DNA of 64,000 nt from JBFAPK01 sp040676675 (GTDB lineage: Bacteria > Actinomycetota > Actinomycetes > Mycobacteriales > Micromonosporaceae), in the NCBI RefSeq assembly GCF_040676675.1, contig NZ_JBFAPK010000030.1, positions 1-64,000 of the forward strand. The letters run 5' to 3'. Made by a program: the position numbers and the translations under genes. A model generated the notes under the pieces. The model worked only from the letters and a program-made list of their open reading frames with translations. It did not search any database and was not told the origin of the DNA. Shown piece by piece: positions 1-9,257 of the stretch. The first letter of the stretch is position 1. Each line of letters begins with the position of its first letter.

Positions 1-66
1 CCGGGTGACGACGAGCCCGGCCTCCTCCAGCACTCGAAGGTGCTTCATGACCCCGAACCGGGTCAC
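1..66 (-). CDS. ArsR-type regulator, 5' end only (runs off left edge)
   Basis: The minus strand reads RFGVMKHLRVLEEAGLVV, the recognition helix and wing start typical of ArsR-family winged-helix repressors. The gene leaves the window after about 22 codons. I see only a GTG at 66 or an ATG at 48 as start. Either would leave the first helices of the usual 80-90 residue domain missing, so the real start may use the overlapping frame upstream or the N-terminus may be unusual or eroded. It lies just downstream of the 102..836 gene on the same strand. Confidence 0.4.
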   Translation of the reverse strand, partial: MTRFGVMKHLRVLEEAGLVVTR

Positions 67-101
67 CCCGGCCGGGGCCGGCGCGATAGCCGGTACCCGG
101 A

Positions 102-836
102 TCAGCCGTGGCTGTTGCGGGACGAGGGAGCGGCGGCGGTGTTGCCGAGCAGGCCGTCGGAGGACTCCGCGCCCTTGGCCGCGGGCTGCTTGGCCCGTTC
201 CGCCGTGCTCGTCTTGTTCATGGCGCCCGCCTTCTCGCCGGCCGTCGCGGCTTTGCCGCCCGGCTCCCCGGCGGCCTTCGCCTTCTCCGCCACCACCGCG
301 GCCTTCGGCGACGCGCCGGGCTGCGGCGCGTTGGCCGAGGAGGTGCCGATGATCGACTCGGCGTCCTCGCGGACCGACTCCAGCATCTGGTGCGAGTCGT
401 ACGACTCCCAGTCGGCCTGGTTGCGGCGGCGCGCCGCCACGGTACCGACGGCGCCGGCGACGGCTCCCGCGGCGAGCAGGCCGGCCAGGATGGACCAGCG
501 CCTGCGGGCCGAATGCGACCTCTTCTTGCCCATCTTCTGCACCTTCTTCGATGTCGCCTTCCCGGTGGCCGAGCCGGCCTGGCTGGCACCGATGGCCGCC
601 GCGGCGGCGAGCGGGGCGAGCCGTGCCATGGTCGAACTCATGCCGCGCGACGCCGTCTCGCGGACCCGGCCGGCGGCCGGAGCCAGGTACTCGCGAGCCG
701 AGTTCGCCCGCGGGCCGACCGTCTCGCCCACCCCGTTGGCGGCGTGCGTCGCGGCGCGCACCAGATGTCCGAGGCTCTCGCCCAGCTCGGCCTTGACGAG
801 TTCGCCGCGCGTCCTGCGCCGCCCAATGCCAAACAC
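102..836 (-). CDS. Ala/Lys-rich single-membrane-segment protein, unknown function
   Basis: A 244-residue protein. The GTG start at 836 is chosen because AGGAGG stands 9 bases upstream; reading further upstream gives residues with no ribosome binding site. The middle holds a basic run (KKVQKMGKKRSHSARRR) followed by an alanine/glycine-rich hydrophobic segment around residues 115-135 (ILAGLLAAGAVAGAVGTVAA), then a hydrophilic Ala/Lys/Pro-rich tail. Such composition is common in actinobacterial DNA- or membrane-associated proteins, but no known domain is visible. It is divergent from the cyclophilin gene at 958. Confidence 0.75.
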   Translation of the reverse strand: MFGIGRRRTRGELVKAELGESLGHLVRAATHAANGVGETVGPRANSAREYLAPAAGRVRETASRGMSSTMARLAPLAAAAAIGASQAGSATGKATSKKVQKMGKKRSHSARRRWSILAGLLAAGAVAGAVGTVAARRRNQADWESYDSHQMLESVREDAESIIGTSSANAPQPGASPKAAVVAEKAKAAGEPGGKAATAGEKAGAMNKTSTAERAKQPAAKGAESSDGLLGNTAAAPSSRNSHG

Positions 837-957
837 CGGTACCCACCTCCTGGGTTTCGTTACCCCCGTCATCCTGCACCTTTGGATGCCTTCGCACTGG
901 CAGAACGGGCACATGGGAGGATCCGCATGGAACCTGACCACCTACCGAGGAGTACCC

Positions 958-1488
958 GTGGCCGAGGCTGTCTACGCCACCTTGCACACCAACGCCGGCC
1001 CGATCCGGCTGGAACTCTTCCCGAACCACGCACCGAAGACCGTTCGCAACTTCGTCGAACTCGCCGAGGGCACTCGCGAGTACGTCGACCCCCGTACCGG
1101 CCAGCCCGGCTCCGGGCCTTACTACGACGGCACCATCTCGCACCGCGTCATCAGCGGCTTCATGATCCAGATGGGTGACCCGACCGGCACCGGTCGGGGC
1201 GGCCCCGGCTACAGCTTCGGCGACGAGTTCCACCCGGAGCTGCGCTTCGACCGGCCGTACCTGCTGGCCATGGCGAACGCGGGCCCCGGCACCAACGGCT
1301 CGCAGTTCTTCATCACGGTCAGCCCGACCCCGCACCTGAACAACCGGCACACCATCTTCGGCCAGGTGGCCGACGAGGAGTCGGTCAAGGTGGTGGACGC
1401 GATCGCCAACACGCCGACCAACCCGGCGGACCGCCCGCTGCAGGACGTCGTGATCGAGCGCGTCGAGATCGAGCGCAAGAACGCCTGA
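958..1488 (+). CDS. Cyclophilin-type peptidyl-prolyl cis-trans isomerase
   Basis: A 176-residue single-domain cyclophilin that catalyses cis-trans isomerisation of Xaa-Pro bonds; no signal peptide, so cytoplasmic. The fold signatures are in order: FPNHAPKTVRNFVELAEG near the N-terminus, HRVISGFMIQMGD carrying the catalytic arginine, and MANAGPGTNGSQFFIT with the substrate-binding Gln-Phe-Phe. The GTG at 958 has AGGAG 5 bases upstream (AGGAGTACCCGTG) and gives the usual family length. The longer upstream reading frame has no protein-like content. Confidence 0.93.
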   Translation: MAEAVYATLHTNAGPIRLELFPNHAPKTVRNFVELAEGTREYVDPRTGQPGSGPYYDGTISHRVISGFMIQMGDPTGTGRGGPGYSFGDEFHPELRFDRPYLLAMANAGPGTNGSQFFITVSPTPHLNNRHTIFGQVADEESVKVVDAIANTPTNPADRPLQDVVIERVEIERKNA

Positions 1489-1515
1489 CGTCGATCTCGG
1501 GGTACCTTTGCCTGC

Positions 1516-2427
1516 ATGAGTGAGTCTCCGCCCACCGCTCCGGTCTGCTACCGCCACCCGGGGCGGGAGACCTACGTCCGCTGCACCCGGTGCGAGCGGC
1601 CGATCTGTCCCGACTGCATGCGGGACGCCTCGGTCGGTCACCAGTGCCCGGAGTGCGTGACCGAGGGCAGGCGTGCCCAGCGGCCGGCGCGTACCGTCTT
1701 CGGCGGTGGTACCGCCGGCCGCCAGGGCTACGTCACGAAGGCGCTGGTCGCGCTCAACGTGCTGGCGATGCTCATCTCGATCTACTCGGACCGGGGCGGC
1801 GACTCGGTCATCGGCGGCTCGGGCTTCGGCGGGCTGGCGGGCGGAGGTACCCCGATCACCAACTGGGGGTCCGTGCTCGGCCTGGCCATGACCCCGTCCG
1901 GCGAGCTGGAGGGGGTCGCGACCGGCGACTACTACCGGCTGATCACGGCGATGTTCCTGCACTACGGCGTGATCCACCTGCTCATGAACATGTGGGCGCT
2001 CTGGGTGCTCGGCCGGACGCTGGAGGCGGCGCTCGGGCCGGCGCGTTTCCTGGCCCTCTATCTGATCGCCGGGATCGGCGGAAACGTCGCCGCGTACGTC
2101 TTCAGCTCGCCGAACACCGCCACGGCCGGCGCCTCGACGGCGATCTTCGGGCTCTTCGCGGGGCTCTTCGTGATCATGCGACGACTCGGGCGGGACACGT
2201 CGGCCGTCATCCCCGTCCTGGTGGTCAACCTGGCCTTCACCTTCCTCGCGCCCGGCATCTCCATCGCCGGACACCTCGGTGGCCTGGTCACCGGGGCCGC
2301 CATGTCGCTGCTGCTGGCGTACGCGCCTCCGTCGCGGCGGACGTTGGTCCAGGCGGTCGGGGGCGGCCTCATCCTGCTCGGCCTGATCTTCCTGACCCTG
2401 GCCAGGACCGCCGCGCTCGCCATCTAG
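1516..2427 (+). CDS. Rhomboid-family intramembrane serine protease with N-terminal zinc-binding region
   Basis: A 303-residue membrane protein. Residues 11-47 contain Cys/His pairs (CYRHPG, CTRCERPICPDC, HQCPEC) resembling a B-box-like zinc site, as in many actinobacterial rhomboids. Six to seven hydrophobic segments follow. The catalytic serine is in GASTAIFG (Ser207) and the histidine in AGHLGG (His253); HLLMNM at 154-159 is the conserved oxyanion-side motif. It should cleave transmembrane helices of unknown partners. It lies 27 bases after the cyclophilin gene and may be transcribed with it. Confidence 0.92.
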   Translation: MSESPPTAPVCYRHPGRETYVRCTRCERPICPDCMRDASVGHQCPECVTEGRRAQRPARTVFGGGTAGRQGYVTKALVALNVLAMLISIYSDRGGDSVIGGSGFGGLAGGGTPITNWGSVLGLAMTPSGELEGVATGDYYRLITAMFLHYGVIHLLMNMWALWVLGRTLEAALGPARFLALYLIAGIGGNVAAYVFSSPNTATAGASTAIFGLFAGLFVIMRRLGRDTSAVIPVLVVNLAFTFLAPGISIAGHLGGLVTGAAMSLLLAYAPPSRRTLVQAVGGGLILLGLIFLTLARTAALAI

Positions 2428-2497
2428 TAGGGAGCGCCTCGGCGGGGCCCGGGGCGGGGCCTCAGCCGACGGCTCGGGCTCAACCGATCATTCGGGC

Positions 2498-2938
2498 TCA
2501 GCCGACCGCTCGGGCGCGGGCGGCGCGGAGGGTCGCGGCGACCTCGTCCGGCGCCGCGTCGAGGTCGTAGCGGCCGAGCAGATAGAGCGCCTCGCCGGCG
2601 TCGATCTCCAGGGTGTTGGTACGCAGCCCGAGCCGGGGTCGGGTGTCGATCTCGATCCGATCGATCTCCGCCCAGCTCAGCCGCCGTCGGGACGCGAAAC
2701 CGGTGACCACGGTGATCCCGTCGGCGTCCGCGGCCAGCCGCACCGGCGCGACCAGGTCGCGTACGCCCCAGACGACCAGACCGGCGGCGACCAGCAGCGC
2801 CAGGCCCGGCCGGACCGGATCGCCGTCGGCGAGCCAGAGCCCGGCCAGCACGAGCGCGATCGCGCCGCCCAGCTTGAGTACCGGCAGCGTGGGGGCGACC
2901 CGCCAGCGGGTCGGCGGTACGGAGTGATCCGGTTGCAC
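2498..2938 (-). CDS. PH-domain-like small membrane protein
   Basis: A 146-residue protein with two close hydrophobic segments (about residues 20-36 and 46-64), followed by a bacterial PH-like beta-rich region (ADADGITVVTGFASRRRLSWAEIDRIEI). That pattern, two helices then a bPH domain with the xxSWxEI turn, is common in actinobacteria, and the proteins are generally of unknown function. It converges with the rhomboid gene. The ATG at 2938 fits family length. Confidence 0.85.
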   Translation of the reverse strand: MQPDHSVPPTRWRVAPTLPVLKLGGAIALVLAGLWLADGDPVRPGLALLVAAGLVVWGVRDLVAPVRLAADADGITVVTGFASRRRLSWAEIDRIEIDTRPRLGLRTNTLEIDAGEALYLLGRYDLDAAPDEVAATLRAARARAVG

Positions 2939-3096
2939 GGCGTCAAGGATGCCAGCGCGCGGGCCCGCACGCGCCCCCGGTCACCCACCCGCGCCATCCC
3001 CGCCACCGGGCCGTGCTCGCGGGCCCGGGGCGGGAGGGGCGGCGGACGGTGTCCCGACGTAGGATCGGGACGTACTCAAGTTACCGGGGAGTAAGC

Positions 3097-4275
3097 ATGA
3101 GGGACGCGGTCATCGTCGGCGCGGTACGCACCCCGGTCGGCCGGCGCAAGGGTGGGCTCGCGGGCGTACATCCGGTGGACCTCTCGGCTCACGTGCTGCG
3201 CGCGCTGGCGGAGCGGACCGGGCTGGACCCGTCCGACGTGGACGACGTGGTCTGGGGCTGCGTCTCCCAGGTCGGGGAGCAGGCGTGGAACGTCGGGCGC
3301 AACGCCGTGCTGGCGGCCGGCTGGCCCGAGGCGGTACCGGGCACCACCCTCGACCGGCAGTGCGGGTCGAGCCAGCAGGCGCTGCACTTCGCCGCCGCCA
3401 CCGTCATCGCCGGCCAGGCCGACCTCGTGGTCGCCGGCGGGGCCGAGTCGATGACCCGGGTGCCGATGGGCGCCAGCGCGCAGCTCCCGGGCGGCGGGCT
3501 TCCCTACGGCGACCAGGTGCGCGAGCGCTACCGGGGGGTGCCCGGCTTCGCCGACGGCGAGCCGGTGCCGTTCAACCAGGGCGTCGGGGCCGAGCTGATC
3601 GCCCAGCGGTGGGGCCTGCCACGTACCCGGCTGGACGAGTTCGCGCTGGCCAGCCACGAGAAGGCCGCCGCCGCGCAGGACGCGGGCGCGTTCGAGCCGG
3701 AGATCGCCCCGGTGCCGGTCGCCGACGGCAAGTTCGCCCTGGACGAGGGGATCCGGCGGGACAGCACGCTGGCCCGGCTGGCGGAGTTGCCCACGCCGTT
3801 CGCCGCCGACGGGCGGGTCACCGCCGGCTCCGCGTCGCAGATCTCGGACGGCGCGGCGGCCCTCGCGGTCACCACCTCCGAGCGGGCGCACGAGCACGGC
3901 CTGCGGCCGCTGGCCCGCGTCCACACCGCGGTGGTCGCGGCCGACGACCCGGTCACGATGCTCACCGCGCCGATCCCGGCCACCGCGAAGGCGCTGCGCC
4001 GCGCGGGGCTGGGCATCGAGGAGATCGGCGTGTACGAGGTGAACGAGGCGTTCGCCCCGGTACCGCTGGCCTGGCTGGCCGAGACGGAGGCGGACGAGCG
4101 CCGACTCAACCCGCGCGGCGGCGCGATCGCGCTGGGCCACCCGCTCGGCGGTTCCGGGGCCCGGATCATGACCACGCTGCTCCAGCACATGCGCGACAAC
4201 GGCATCCGGTACGGGTTGCAGACCATGTGCGAGGGCGGCGGGATGGCCAACGCGACCATCGTGGAACTCCTGTAA
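3097..4275 (+). CDS. Acetyl-CoA acetyltransferase (thiolase)
   Basis: A 392-residue thiolase II-type enzyme acting on (3-oxo)acyl-CoA. Visible residues are the nucleophilic cysteine in LDRQCGSSQQALH (Cys89), the GHPLGGSGAR loop with the catalytic histidine, and the second cysteine in MCEGGGMAN near the C-terminus. The ATG at 3097 is preceded by GGGGAG and starts directly at RDAVIVGAVRTPVGRRKGG, as in the family. A degradative (steroid or fatty acid) or acetoacetyl-CoA role cannot be told apart from the sequence. Confidence 0.94.
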   Translation: MRDAVIVGAVRTPVGRRKGGLAGVHPVDLSAHVLRALAERTGLDPSDVDDVVWGCVSQVGEQAWNVGRNAVLAAGWPEAVPGTTLDRQCGSSQQALHFAAATVIAGQADLVVAGGAESMTRVPMGASAQLPGGGLPYGDQVRERYRGVPGFADGEPVPFNQGVGAELIAQRWGLPRTRLDEFALASHEKAAAAQDAGAFEPEIAPVPVADGKFALDEGIRRDSTLARLAELPTPFAADGRVTAGSASQISDGAAALAVTTSERAHEHGLRPLARVHTAVVAADDPVTMLTAPIPATAKALRRAGLGIEEIGVYEVNEAFAPVPLAWLAETEADERRLNPRGGAIALGHPLGGSGARIMTTLLQHMRDNGIRYGLQTMCEGGGMANATIVELL

Positions 4276-4400
4276 CCGGACCGCCCCCGGGAGAAGATCG
4301 ACGACCACCCGCCACGGGCCGGACACTCGGCTGCAATGATCTTGCTGTTATCACCGTGTTCCCTGGACGACTCATCGACACGGGGAGACTGCGAGGGACA

Positions 4401-5081
4401 GTGGCGACCACAGCGGCGGGACGAGAGGCATCCGAGCGGTCCGACGGTACGGCGGCGTCGCCACCGGCGACCGGCCCGGAGACGGCGCGACCGACACACC
4501 CGGGGGCCGAGCTGGTGGTCCGGATCAAGCGGCACGTACAGCTCATGCACATGGCCTGGGGGATCGCCTGGTTCGTCGGGTACGGGCTCCGCTTCGTGAA
4601 CGACGGCCCGGGCGGCCGGACCTTCGTGGACCTGCCGGACGCGCTGCCGCTGGCGGTACTGCTGGGGCTGCTGGCCGCCGCCGGGGTGACCACCGCCGTG
4701 CTCGGTGTCCGGGTCTTCGGTCGGGGCGCGGCCGACGCGGACTCGACCCTGCGCGCCAAGAGGTACGGCACCGCCTGGCTCGTCGGCTTCGTGGGCCTGG
4801 TGATCACGATCGGGAAGATCGGTCACGAGCTTTCGCCGCACCAGTCCGAGCTGCTCTGGGGCAGCACCACCACCGGGCTCGTCGCGGCACTGCATCTGGC
4901 CGGCAGCGCGATCTGGCTGGACCGGACCCAGTTCCGGATGGGGCTCTGGCTGACGCTGGTCAACGTCGCCGGGGTCCTCGCCGGACCGGGCTGGCAGGCT
5001 CTGCTGATCTCGATCGCGGCCGGTGCGGTGACGCTCTTCCTCGGCATCCACGGCTGGCTGCGGCTCGGCGCGCGGTCCTGA
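4401..5081 (+). CDS. Multi-pass membrane protein, unknown function
   Basis: A 226-residue protein. The first 40 or so residues are hydrophilic, then HVQLMHMAWGIAWFVGYGLRF begins a series of about five hydrophobic segments ending near the C-terminus. The GTG at 4401 is the best start in frame but its ribosome binding site is weak (GAGGGA only 2 bases upstream), so the N-terminus is uncertain. No catalytic motif is visible. It lies 126 bases after the thiolase and 105 bases before a glycosyltransferase. Confidence 0.7.
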   Translation: MATTAAGREASERSDGTAASPPATGPETARPTHPGAELVVRIKRHVQLMHMAWGIAWFVGYGLRFVNDGPGGRTFVDLPDALPLAVLLGLLAAAGVTTAVLGVRVFGRGAADADSTLRAKRYGTAWLVGFVGLVITIGKIGHELSPHQSELLWGSTTTGLVAALHLAGSAIWLDRTQFRMGLWLTLVNVAGVLAGPGWQALLISIAAGAVTLFLGIHGWLRLGARS

Positions 5082-5186
5082 CGGGCGTTTCGCACGCCAC
5101 GATCCCTCTCCCCCGGTTCCCAGGTTCCCAGGGCCGGCTCCGCATCGGCGCCGACACCCCAGTCCGATGGAAGGCTGTTCCAGGAA

Positions 5187-6338
5187 ATGCGTCTGATCTT
5201 CGCCTCGATAGGCGCCTACGGGCATCTCATGCCGCTTCTTCCGCTGGCGGCGGCGGCGCGCGACGCGGAACACGAGGTGCTCTTCGCCACCGACCGGCAG
5301 TACCACCCGATGCTGGCGGAGGCCGGTCTGACGCCGGTGGCCGCCGGGTCGACCGTCCGGGAGGTGATGGCGTCCCTGCGGGCACAGGCGCCGGCCGGGC
5401 AACCGTTCGACGCCTCCGCTCGGGCGTTCGGCGACGTACTGGCCCGACGCATGGTTGCCGACCTGGCACCCGTACTGGCCGACCGGCGACCCGACCTGAT
5501 GGTCTACGAGGTGCTCACCCCGGGCGCGGGAATGGCGGCGATGCGGGCCGGTGTCCCCGCGGTCTGTCACGGCATCGGCCGGCTCACCGGCGGACCGGTC
5601 TGGAAGGCGATGTCCGACACCTGGCTCGCCACCGCGGCGGAGTTCGGCATCGGGGCCCCGGCGCACGACGCGGAGTTCCTCGGCAACCGGTACCTGGACG
5701 TCTGCCCGCCCTCCCTGCAGCTGCCCGGATTCGCCCCCGCCCGGGAGCCCATCCCGATGCGGCCGGGGACCTGGCGGCACGCGGCCCCGTTGCCCGCGAC
5801 GGTGCGGGAGCGCGACGAGAGCCGCCCACTGGTCTACCTGACGCTCGGTACCGCCTTCGGCACTCCCGACCTGTTGCGTCAGGCGGTCACCGGGCTGTCG
5901 CGGCTGCCGGTGGACCTGCTCGTCACCGGCGGCGGTCGGGGCGGACAAGGCGGACTCGGTGCGCTACCGCCGAACGTGACCGTCGAGGGCTGGGTGCCGC
6001 AGGGCGACCTGTTGCCCCGGGTGGACCTCGTGGTGAGCCACGGCGGCGGCAGCACCGTCCTGGAAGTACTGTCGAACGGGTTGCCCCACCTGATGCTGCC
6101 GCAGGGCGCCGACCAGTTCAGCAACGCGCGGGCGGTGGTGGAGGCCGGTGCGGGACGGCAACTCCTGCCCGGTGAGGTCACCCCGGAGGCGCTGGCGGAG
6201 CAGGCGGAGGCGCTGCTGCACGACGAGTCGGCGCGGCGCAGCGCCGGCAGGCTGGCCGGCGAGATCGCGGCGATGCCGTCGCCGCGGGAGGCGCTCGACC
6301 GGCTCCTCGACACCGTCGTCGGCCCCGGCGGATCCTGA
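5187..6338 (+). CDS. GT1-family (MGT/UGT-like) glycosyltransferase
   Basis: A 383-residue GT-B glycosyltransferase of the type that glycosylates macrolides and other small hydrophobic acceptors. The N-terminal acceptor domain opens with LIFASIGAYGHLMPLLPLA. The C-terminal donor domain has WVPQGDLLPRVDLVVSHGGG and LMLPQGADQFSNA, which contact the nucleotide sugar. With no sugar-biosynthesis or polyketide genes adjacent, a detoxifying or orphan tailoring role is likely. Confidence 0.9.
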   Translation: MRLIFASIGAYGHLMPLLPLAAAARDAEHEVLFATDRQYHPMLAEAGLTPVAAGSTVREVMASLRAQAPAGQPFDASARAFGDVLARRMVADLAPVLADRRPDLMVYEVLTPGAGMAAMRAGVPAVCHGIGRLTGGPVWKAMSDTWLATAAEFGIGAPAHDAEFLGNRYLDVCPPSLQLPGFAPAREPIPMRPGTWRHAAPLPATVRERDESRPLVYLTLGTAFGTPDLLRQAVTGLSRLPVDLLVTGGGRGGQGGLGALPPNVTVEGWVPQGDLLPRVDLVVSHGGGSTVLEVLSNGLPHLMLPQGADQFSNARAVVEAGAGRQLLPGEVTPEALAEQAEALLHDESARRSAGRLAGEIAAMPSPREALDRLLDTVVGPGGS

Positions 6339-6379
6339 GCCGTACGGCCGCCGGGCGCCGGCGGATCCCGAGCCGTACG
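6325..6379. repeat. Two-copy 22-bp direct repeat
   Basis: A 22-base unit starting CCGGCGGATCC and ending GCCGTACG occurs at 6325-6346 and 6358-6379, with one mismatch. It spans the end of the glycosyltransferase gene and the start of the intergenic region. It looks like a small local duplication, with no evidence of function. Confidence 0.6.
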
Positions 6380-6558
6380 CCCGCCCGACCCCGGCCGGTG
6401 CAGGTACCGGCCGGGGCCGGCGGCCGGATGAGTCCGGGATCGTCGCGAGTATCCGCAGCTCATGGCGGGCTTCTTCGGCCGGCGTGGAAGTTCTGTAATT
6501 TCATTTTCATCCATGCCGGCACCGCGACACATCCCGGTGGCTCCTCGTTGAACCGGTC

Positions 6559-7080
6559 ATGGACGTGTTCTCCCGGACGTTCCTTCCCGCCGCGGTAGCG
6601 GCCGGGGTGACCCCATCGACCGTCAGTCGCCACATACCCGTCTTCCGCCGGTGTGTGGAGTCCCGCGACACCACGGTCCTGGTCGCCCGCTGTACCCGTC
6701 TCGACCGCCCGATGCAGGGCGAATATCTGCTCCTCCTCACCCACCAGCGGCTGGTGGTGACCCAGCAGACCCGACTGCTGCACCGGCTGCGACTGCACCT
6801 CAACACCGAGCTGCGGCACCTGAGCAACGTGACCTGGAACGCCGACCCCCAGCTCGGTACGGTCGAGCTGGCGGCCACCGCGGTCGACGGCATCCGCGAG
6901 CGCTTCCTGATCAAGGTCGGCGAGCCGAAGCAGGTCTGGCACCTCGACGCGCTGCTCGCCAACGCGTTCCGCGACCGGACCGCCACCACACCGGCCGCGC
7001 TCTGGGGCACCCGGGCCGCCACGCCGGTCGGTACCAGCGAGGCGCGCAACCGCAGCTTCAACCCGGCGGTCGCGATCTGA
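6559..7080 (+). CDS. Conserved-looking hypothetical protein (PH-like)
   Basis: A 173-residue soluble protein. Residues 55-130 alternate hydrophobic and charged positions (GEYLLLLTHQRLVVTQQT, LNTELRHLSNVTW, IRERFLIKVG), compatible with a PH/GRAM-type beta sandwich, but no catalytic residues stand out. The sequence before the ATG is an unusually AT-rich patch at about 6488-6512, probably the promoter. Function unknown. Confidence 0.75.
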   Translation: MDVFSRTFLPAAVAAGVTPSTVSRHIPVFRRCVESRDTTVLVARCTRLDRPMQGEYLLLLTHQRLVVTQQTRLLHRLRLHLNTELRHLSNVTWNADPQLGTVELAATAVDGIRERFLIKVGEPKQVWHLDALLANAFRDRTATTPAALWGTRAATPVGTSEARNRSFNPAVAI

Positions 7081-7127
7081 CCGACCAGGCCGGGTGCGTC
7101 GGCGTCGAGTGGTGGGCGTACCGGGTT

Positions 7128-7145
7128 CTTACCTGATCCGAACAT
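7128..7145 (+). promoter_or_regulatory. Candidate response-regulator binding site or promoter element, copy 1
   Basis: The 18 bases CTTACCTGATCCGAACAT lie 36 bases before the response-regulator start. A copy differing at one base stands before the lipoprotein gene downstream of the same operon (9258..9275). Two near-identical elements flanking a two-component operon suggest an autoregulated site. Confidence 0.5.
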
Positions 7146-7181
7146 GGCGGTACGTGGCCGGTGGCGCGCCGGTCGGACATC

Positions 7182-7886
7182 ATGGGCGGCGTGACCGTCG
7201 ACGTACCGCGGCGCGGCCTGGTCCTGCTCGTGGAGGACGAGCCGGCCATCGCGGACCTGGTGCGGCTCTACCTGAGCCGGGACGGGTTCGGGGTGCACGT
7301 CGAGCGCGACGGTGACGCCGGGCTCGCCGCGGCCCGCCGGCTGCGCCCGGTCGCCTGCGTCCTCGACATCGCGCTGCCCGGCCTGGCCGGTACCGAGATC
7401 TGCCGCGAGCTGCGGGCGGCCGGGGACTGGACCCCGGTGATCTTCCTGACCGCCCGGGACGACGAGGTCGACCGGATCGTCGGCCTCGAACTCGGCGCCG
7501 ACGACTACGTCACCAAGCCGTTCAGCCCGCGCGAACTGGTCGCCCGCGTCCGCGCGGTGCTGCGCCGTACCGCGGGTGCCCCGGACGGCGCCGGACGACC
7601 CCGTACCGTCGGCCCGGTCACCCTGGACCCGGGCCGCCGGACGGTCACCGTGGCCGGCGTCCCGGTGCAGCTCACCTCGACCGAGTTCGACCTGCTGGCG
7701 CACCTGATGAACCGTCCCGGCCGGGTCTTCACCCGGGAGGAGCTGCTGGCCAGCGTCTGGGGGTACGCGTCGCACAGCGGCACCCGCACGGTCGACGTGC
7801 ACGTGGCCCAGGTACGCGCCAAGCTCGGCACGGGCGCGGAGGTGATCCGTACCCATCGCGGCGTGGGGTACGCCGCCGATGGCTGA
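7182..7886 (+). CDS. OmpR/PhoP-family response regulator
   Basis: A 234-residue protein with a receiver domain (residues about 13-125; phosphoacceptor Asp62 in VLDIALPG; Lys in DDYVTKPFSP) and a C-terminal winged-helix DNA-binding domain (STEFDLLAHLMNRPGRVFTREELL, ending HRGVGYAAD). The start could be ATG 7182 or GTG 7191; neither has a strong ribosome binding site. Its last 8 bases overlap the sensor-kinase start, so the two are translationally coupled. Confidence 0.93.
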   Translation: MGGVTVDVPRRGLVLLVEDEPAIADLVRLYLSRDGFGVHVERDGDAGLAAARRLRPVACVLDIALPGLAGTEICRELRAAGDWTPVIFLTARDDEVDRIVGLELGADDYVTKPFSPRELVARVRAVLRRTAGAPDGAGRPRTVGPVTLDPGRRTVTVAGVPVQLTSTEFDLLAHLMNRPGRVFTREELLASVWGYASHSGTRTVDVHVAQVRAKLGTGAEVIRTHRGVGYAADG

Positions 7887-9255
7887 TCGGCGCCGGCCCG
7901 GCCGTACCCTGACCGCCCGCGCGGTGCTGGTCAGCTGCGCGGTCGCGCTGGTCTCGGTGCTGGTCACCGCGCTCGTGGCGGTACCGATCGCCGGCCGCGC
8001 GGCCGACCGGCAGGCCCAGGCGGCGCTCTCGGCGCAGGCCGGACTCGCCGTGGAGGCGTTGCGGACCCGCATCGGGCGGGGCCGTACGGCCGACGAGGAG
8101 CGGATCATCCGGCAGCTGCGCCAGCAGCGGATCGACGCGTACCTGATCCGGGGCGGGAAGGCCGACCGGCCGGGACTGCCGGCCCCGGTGGTGCAGCGGG
8201 TGGCCGGCGGGCACAACGTGAGCGCCCGGCGGCCGGTCGCCGGCCGGCTCGCCCGGGTCGAGGGGCGCTGGCTGCCCGGCGGCGACGGCGTGGTGCTGGC
8301 CCGGCCGTTGACCACCGGCCTCTGGCGGCAGGTGGGCCGCAATCTCTGGCTGCCGCTGCTCGCCGGGCTCACGGCCGGGGTGCTCGCCGGACTCTTCCTC
8401 GCCCGGCGGCTGGCCCGGCCGATCCGCACCGCCGCCGCCGTCGCGGCCCGGCTGAGCGCCGGCGAGCGCGACGTCCGCCTGCCGGTCGAGCCGCCCGCGG
8501 AGGTGGCCGAACTCGCGTACGCCCTCAACGGGCTGGCCTCCGCGCTGGCCACCAGCGAGGGGCGGCAACGGGAGTTCCTGCTCTCGGTCTCGCACGAACT
8601 CCGTACGCCGCTGACCGCGATCCGGGGCTACGCGGAGGCGCTGGCCGACGGGGTGGTGGGGCCGGACGGCGCCCAGCGCGCCGGCCAGACCATGCTCGCC
8701 GAGGCGGAACACCTGGACCGGCTGGTCAGCGACCTGTTGGCGCTGGCCCGGCTGGAGGCGGCCGACTTCCCGCTGGAGCCGGTACCGGTCGACCTGGCCG
8801 AACTGGTCGCCGGTGCGGCCGAGCCGTGGACCGCCCGCTGCGCCGCGCTCGGCGTGTTGCTCCGCCCCGAGCTGCCGGCCGGTCCGGTGCCGGTCCGGAC
8901 CGATCCGGGGCGGATCCGGCAGGTGCTCGACGGGCTGCTGGAGAACGCCCTCCGGGTCGTACCCCCGGGGGCGCCGATCGTGCTCGCGGTGCGGGCCGAA
9001 ACCGGCCCGGCCGGTCCGGGCGGCGCGCTGGAGGTGCGCGACGGCGGGCCGGGCTTCACCGACGAGGACCTCGCCGTCGCCTTCGAGCGCGGCGCGCTCC
9101 ACCAGCGCTATCGGGGCGTACGCAAGGTGGGCAGCGGGTTGGGGCTGGCCCTCGCGGCCGGCCTGGTCCGCCGGCTCGGCGGGAGCATCGCGGCAGCGCA
9201 CGCCCCCGAGGGCGGGGCCCGGTTCACGGTCTGGCTGCCGTCCCCGCCGGCCTGA
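7879..9255 (+). CDS. Sensor histidine kinase
   Basis: A 458-residue membrane kinase. A first membrane segment lies at about residues 14-36 and an extracytoplasmic sensor region at about 37-152. The second segment is at 154-174. HAMP follows at 175-225, then HisKA with phospho-acceptor His239 in SVSHELRTPL and an HATPase domain with N box (DGLLENALRVV), DGGPGF and GSGLGLALA. It overlaps the response-regulator stop (ATGGCTGA), so the two form one operon. The downstream lipoprotein gene carries the same upstream motif as the operon and is a likely target. Confidence 0.94.
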   Translation: MADRRRPGRTLTARAVLVSCAVALVSVLVTALVAVPIAGRAADRQAQAALSAQAGLAVEALRTRIGRGRTADEERIIRQLRQQRIDAYLIRGGKADRPGLPAPVVQRVAGGHNVSARRPVAGRLARVEGRWLPGGDGVVLARPLTTGLWRQVGRNLWLPLLAGLTAGVLAGLFLARRLARPIRTAAAVAARLSAGERDVRLPVEPPAEVAELAYALNGLASALATSEGRQREFLLSVSHELRTPLTAIRGYAEALADGVVGPDGAQRAGQTMLAEAEHLDRLVSDLLALARLEAADFPLEPVPVDLAELVAGAAEPWTARCAALGVLLRPELPAGPVPVRTDPGRIRQVLDGLLENALRVVPPGAPIVLAVRAETGPAGPGGALEVRDGGPGFTDEDLAVAFERGALHQRYRGVRKVGSGLGLALAAGLVRRLGGSIAAAHAPEGGARFTVWLPSPPA

Positions 9256-9257
9256 TC

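Noticed and set aside
3285..5948. Very long open frames on both strands across the thiolase and glycosyltransferase genes
   Set aside because: They have arginine/proline-rich, motif-free translations typical of shadow frames in very GC-rich DNA; the thiolase, membrane protein and glycosyltransferase frames carry recognisable motifs.
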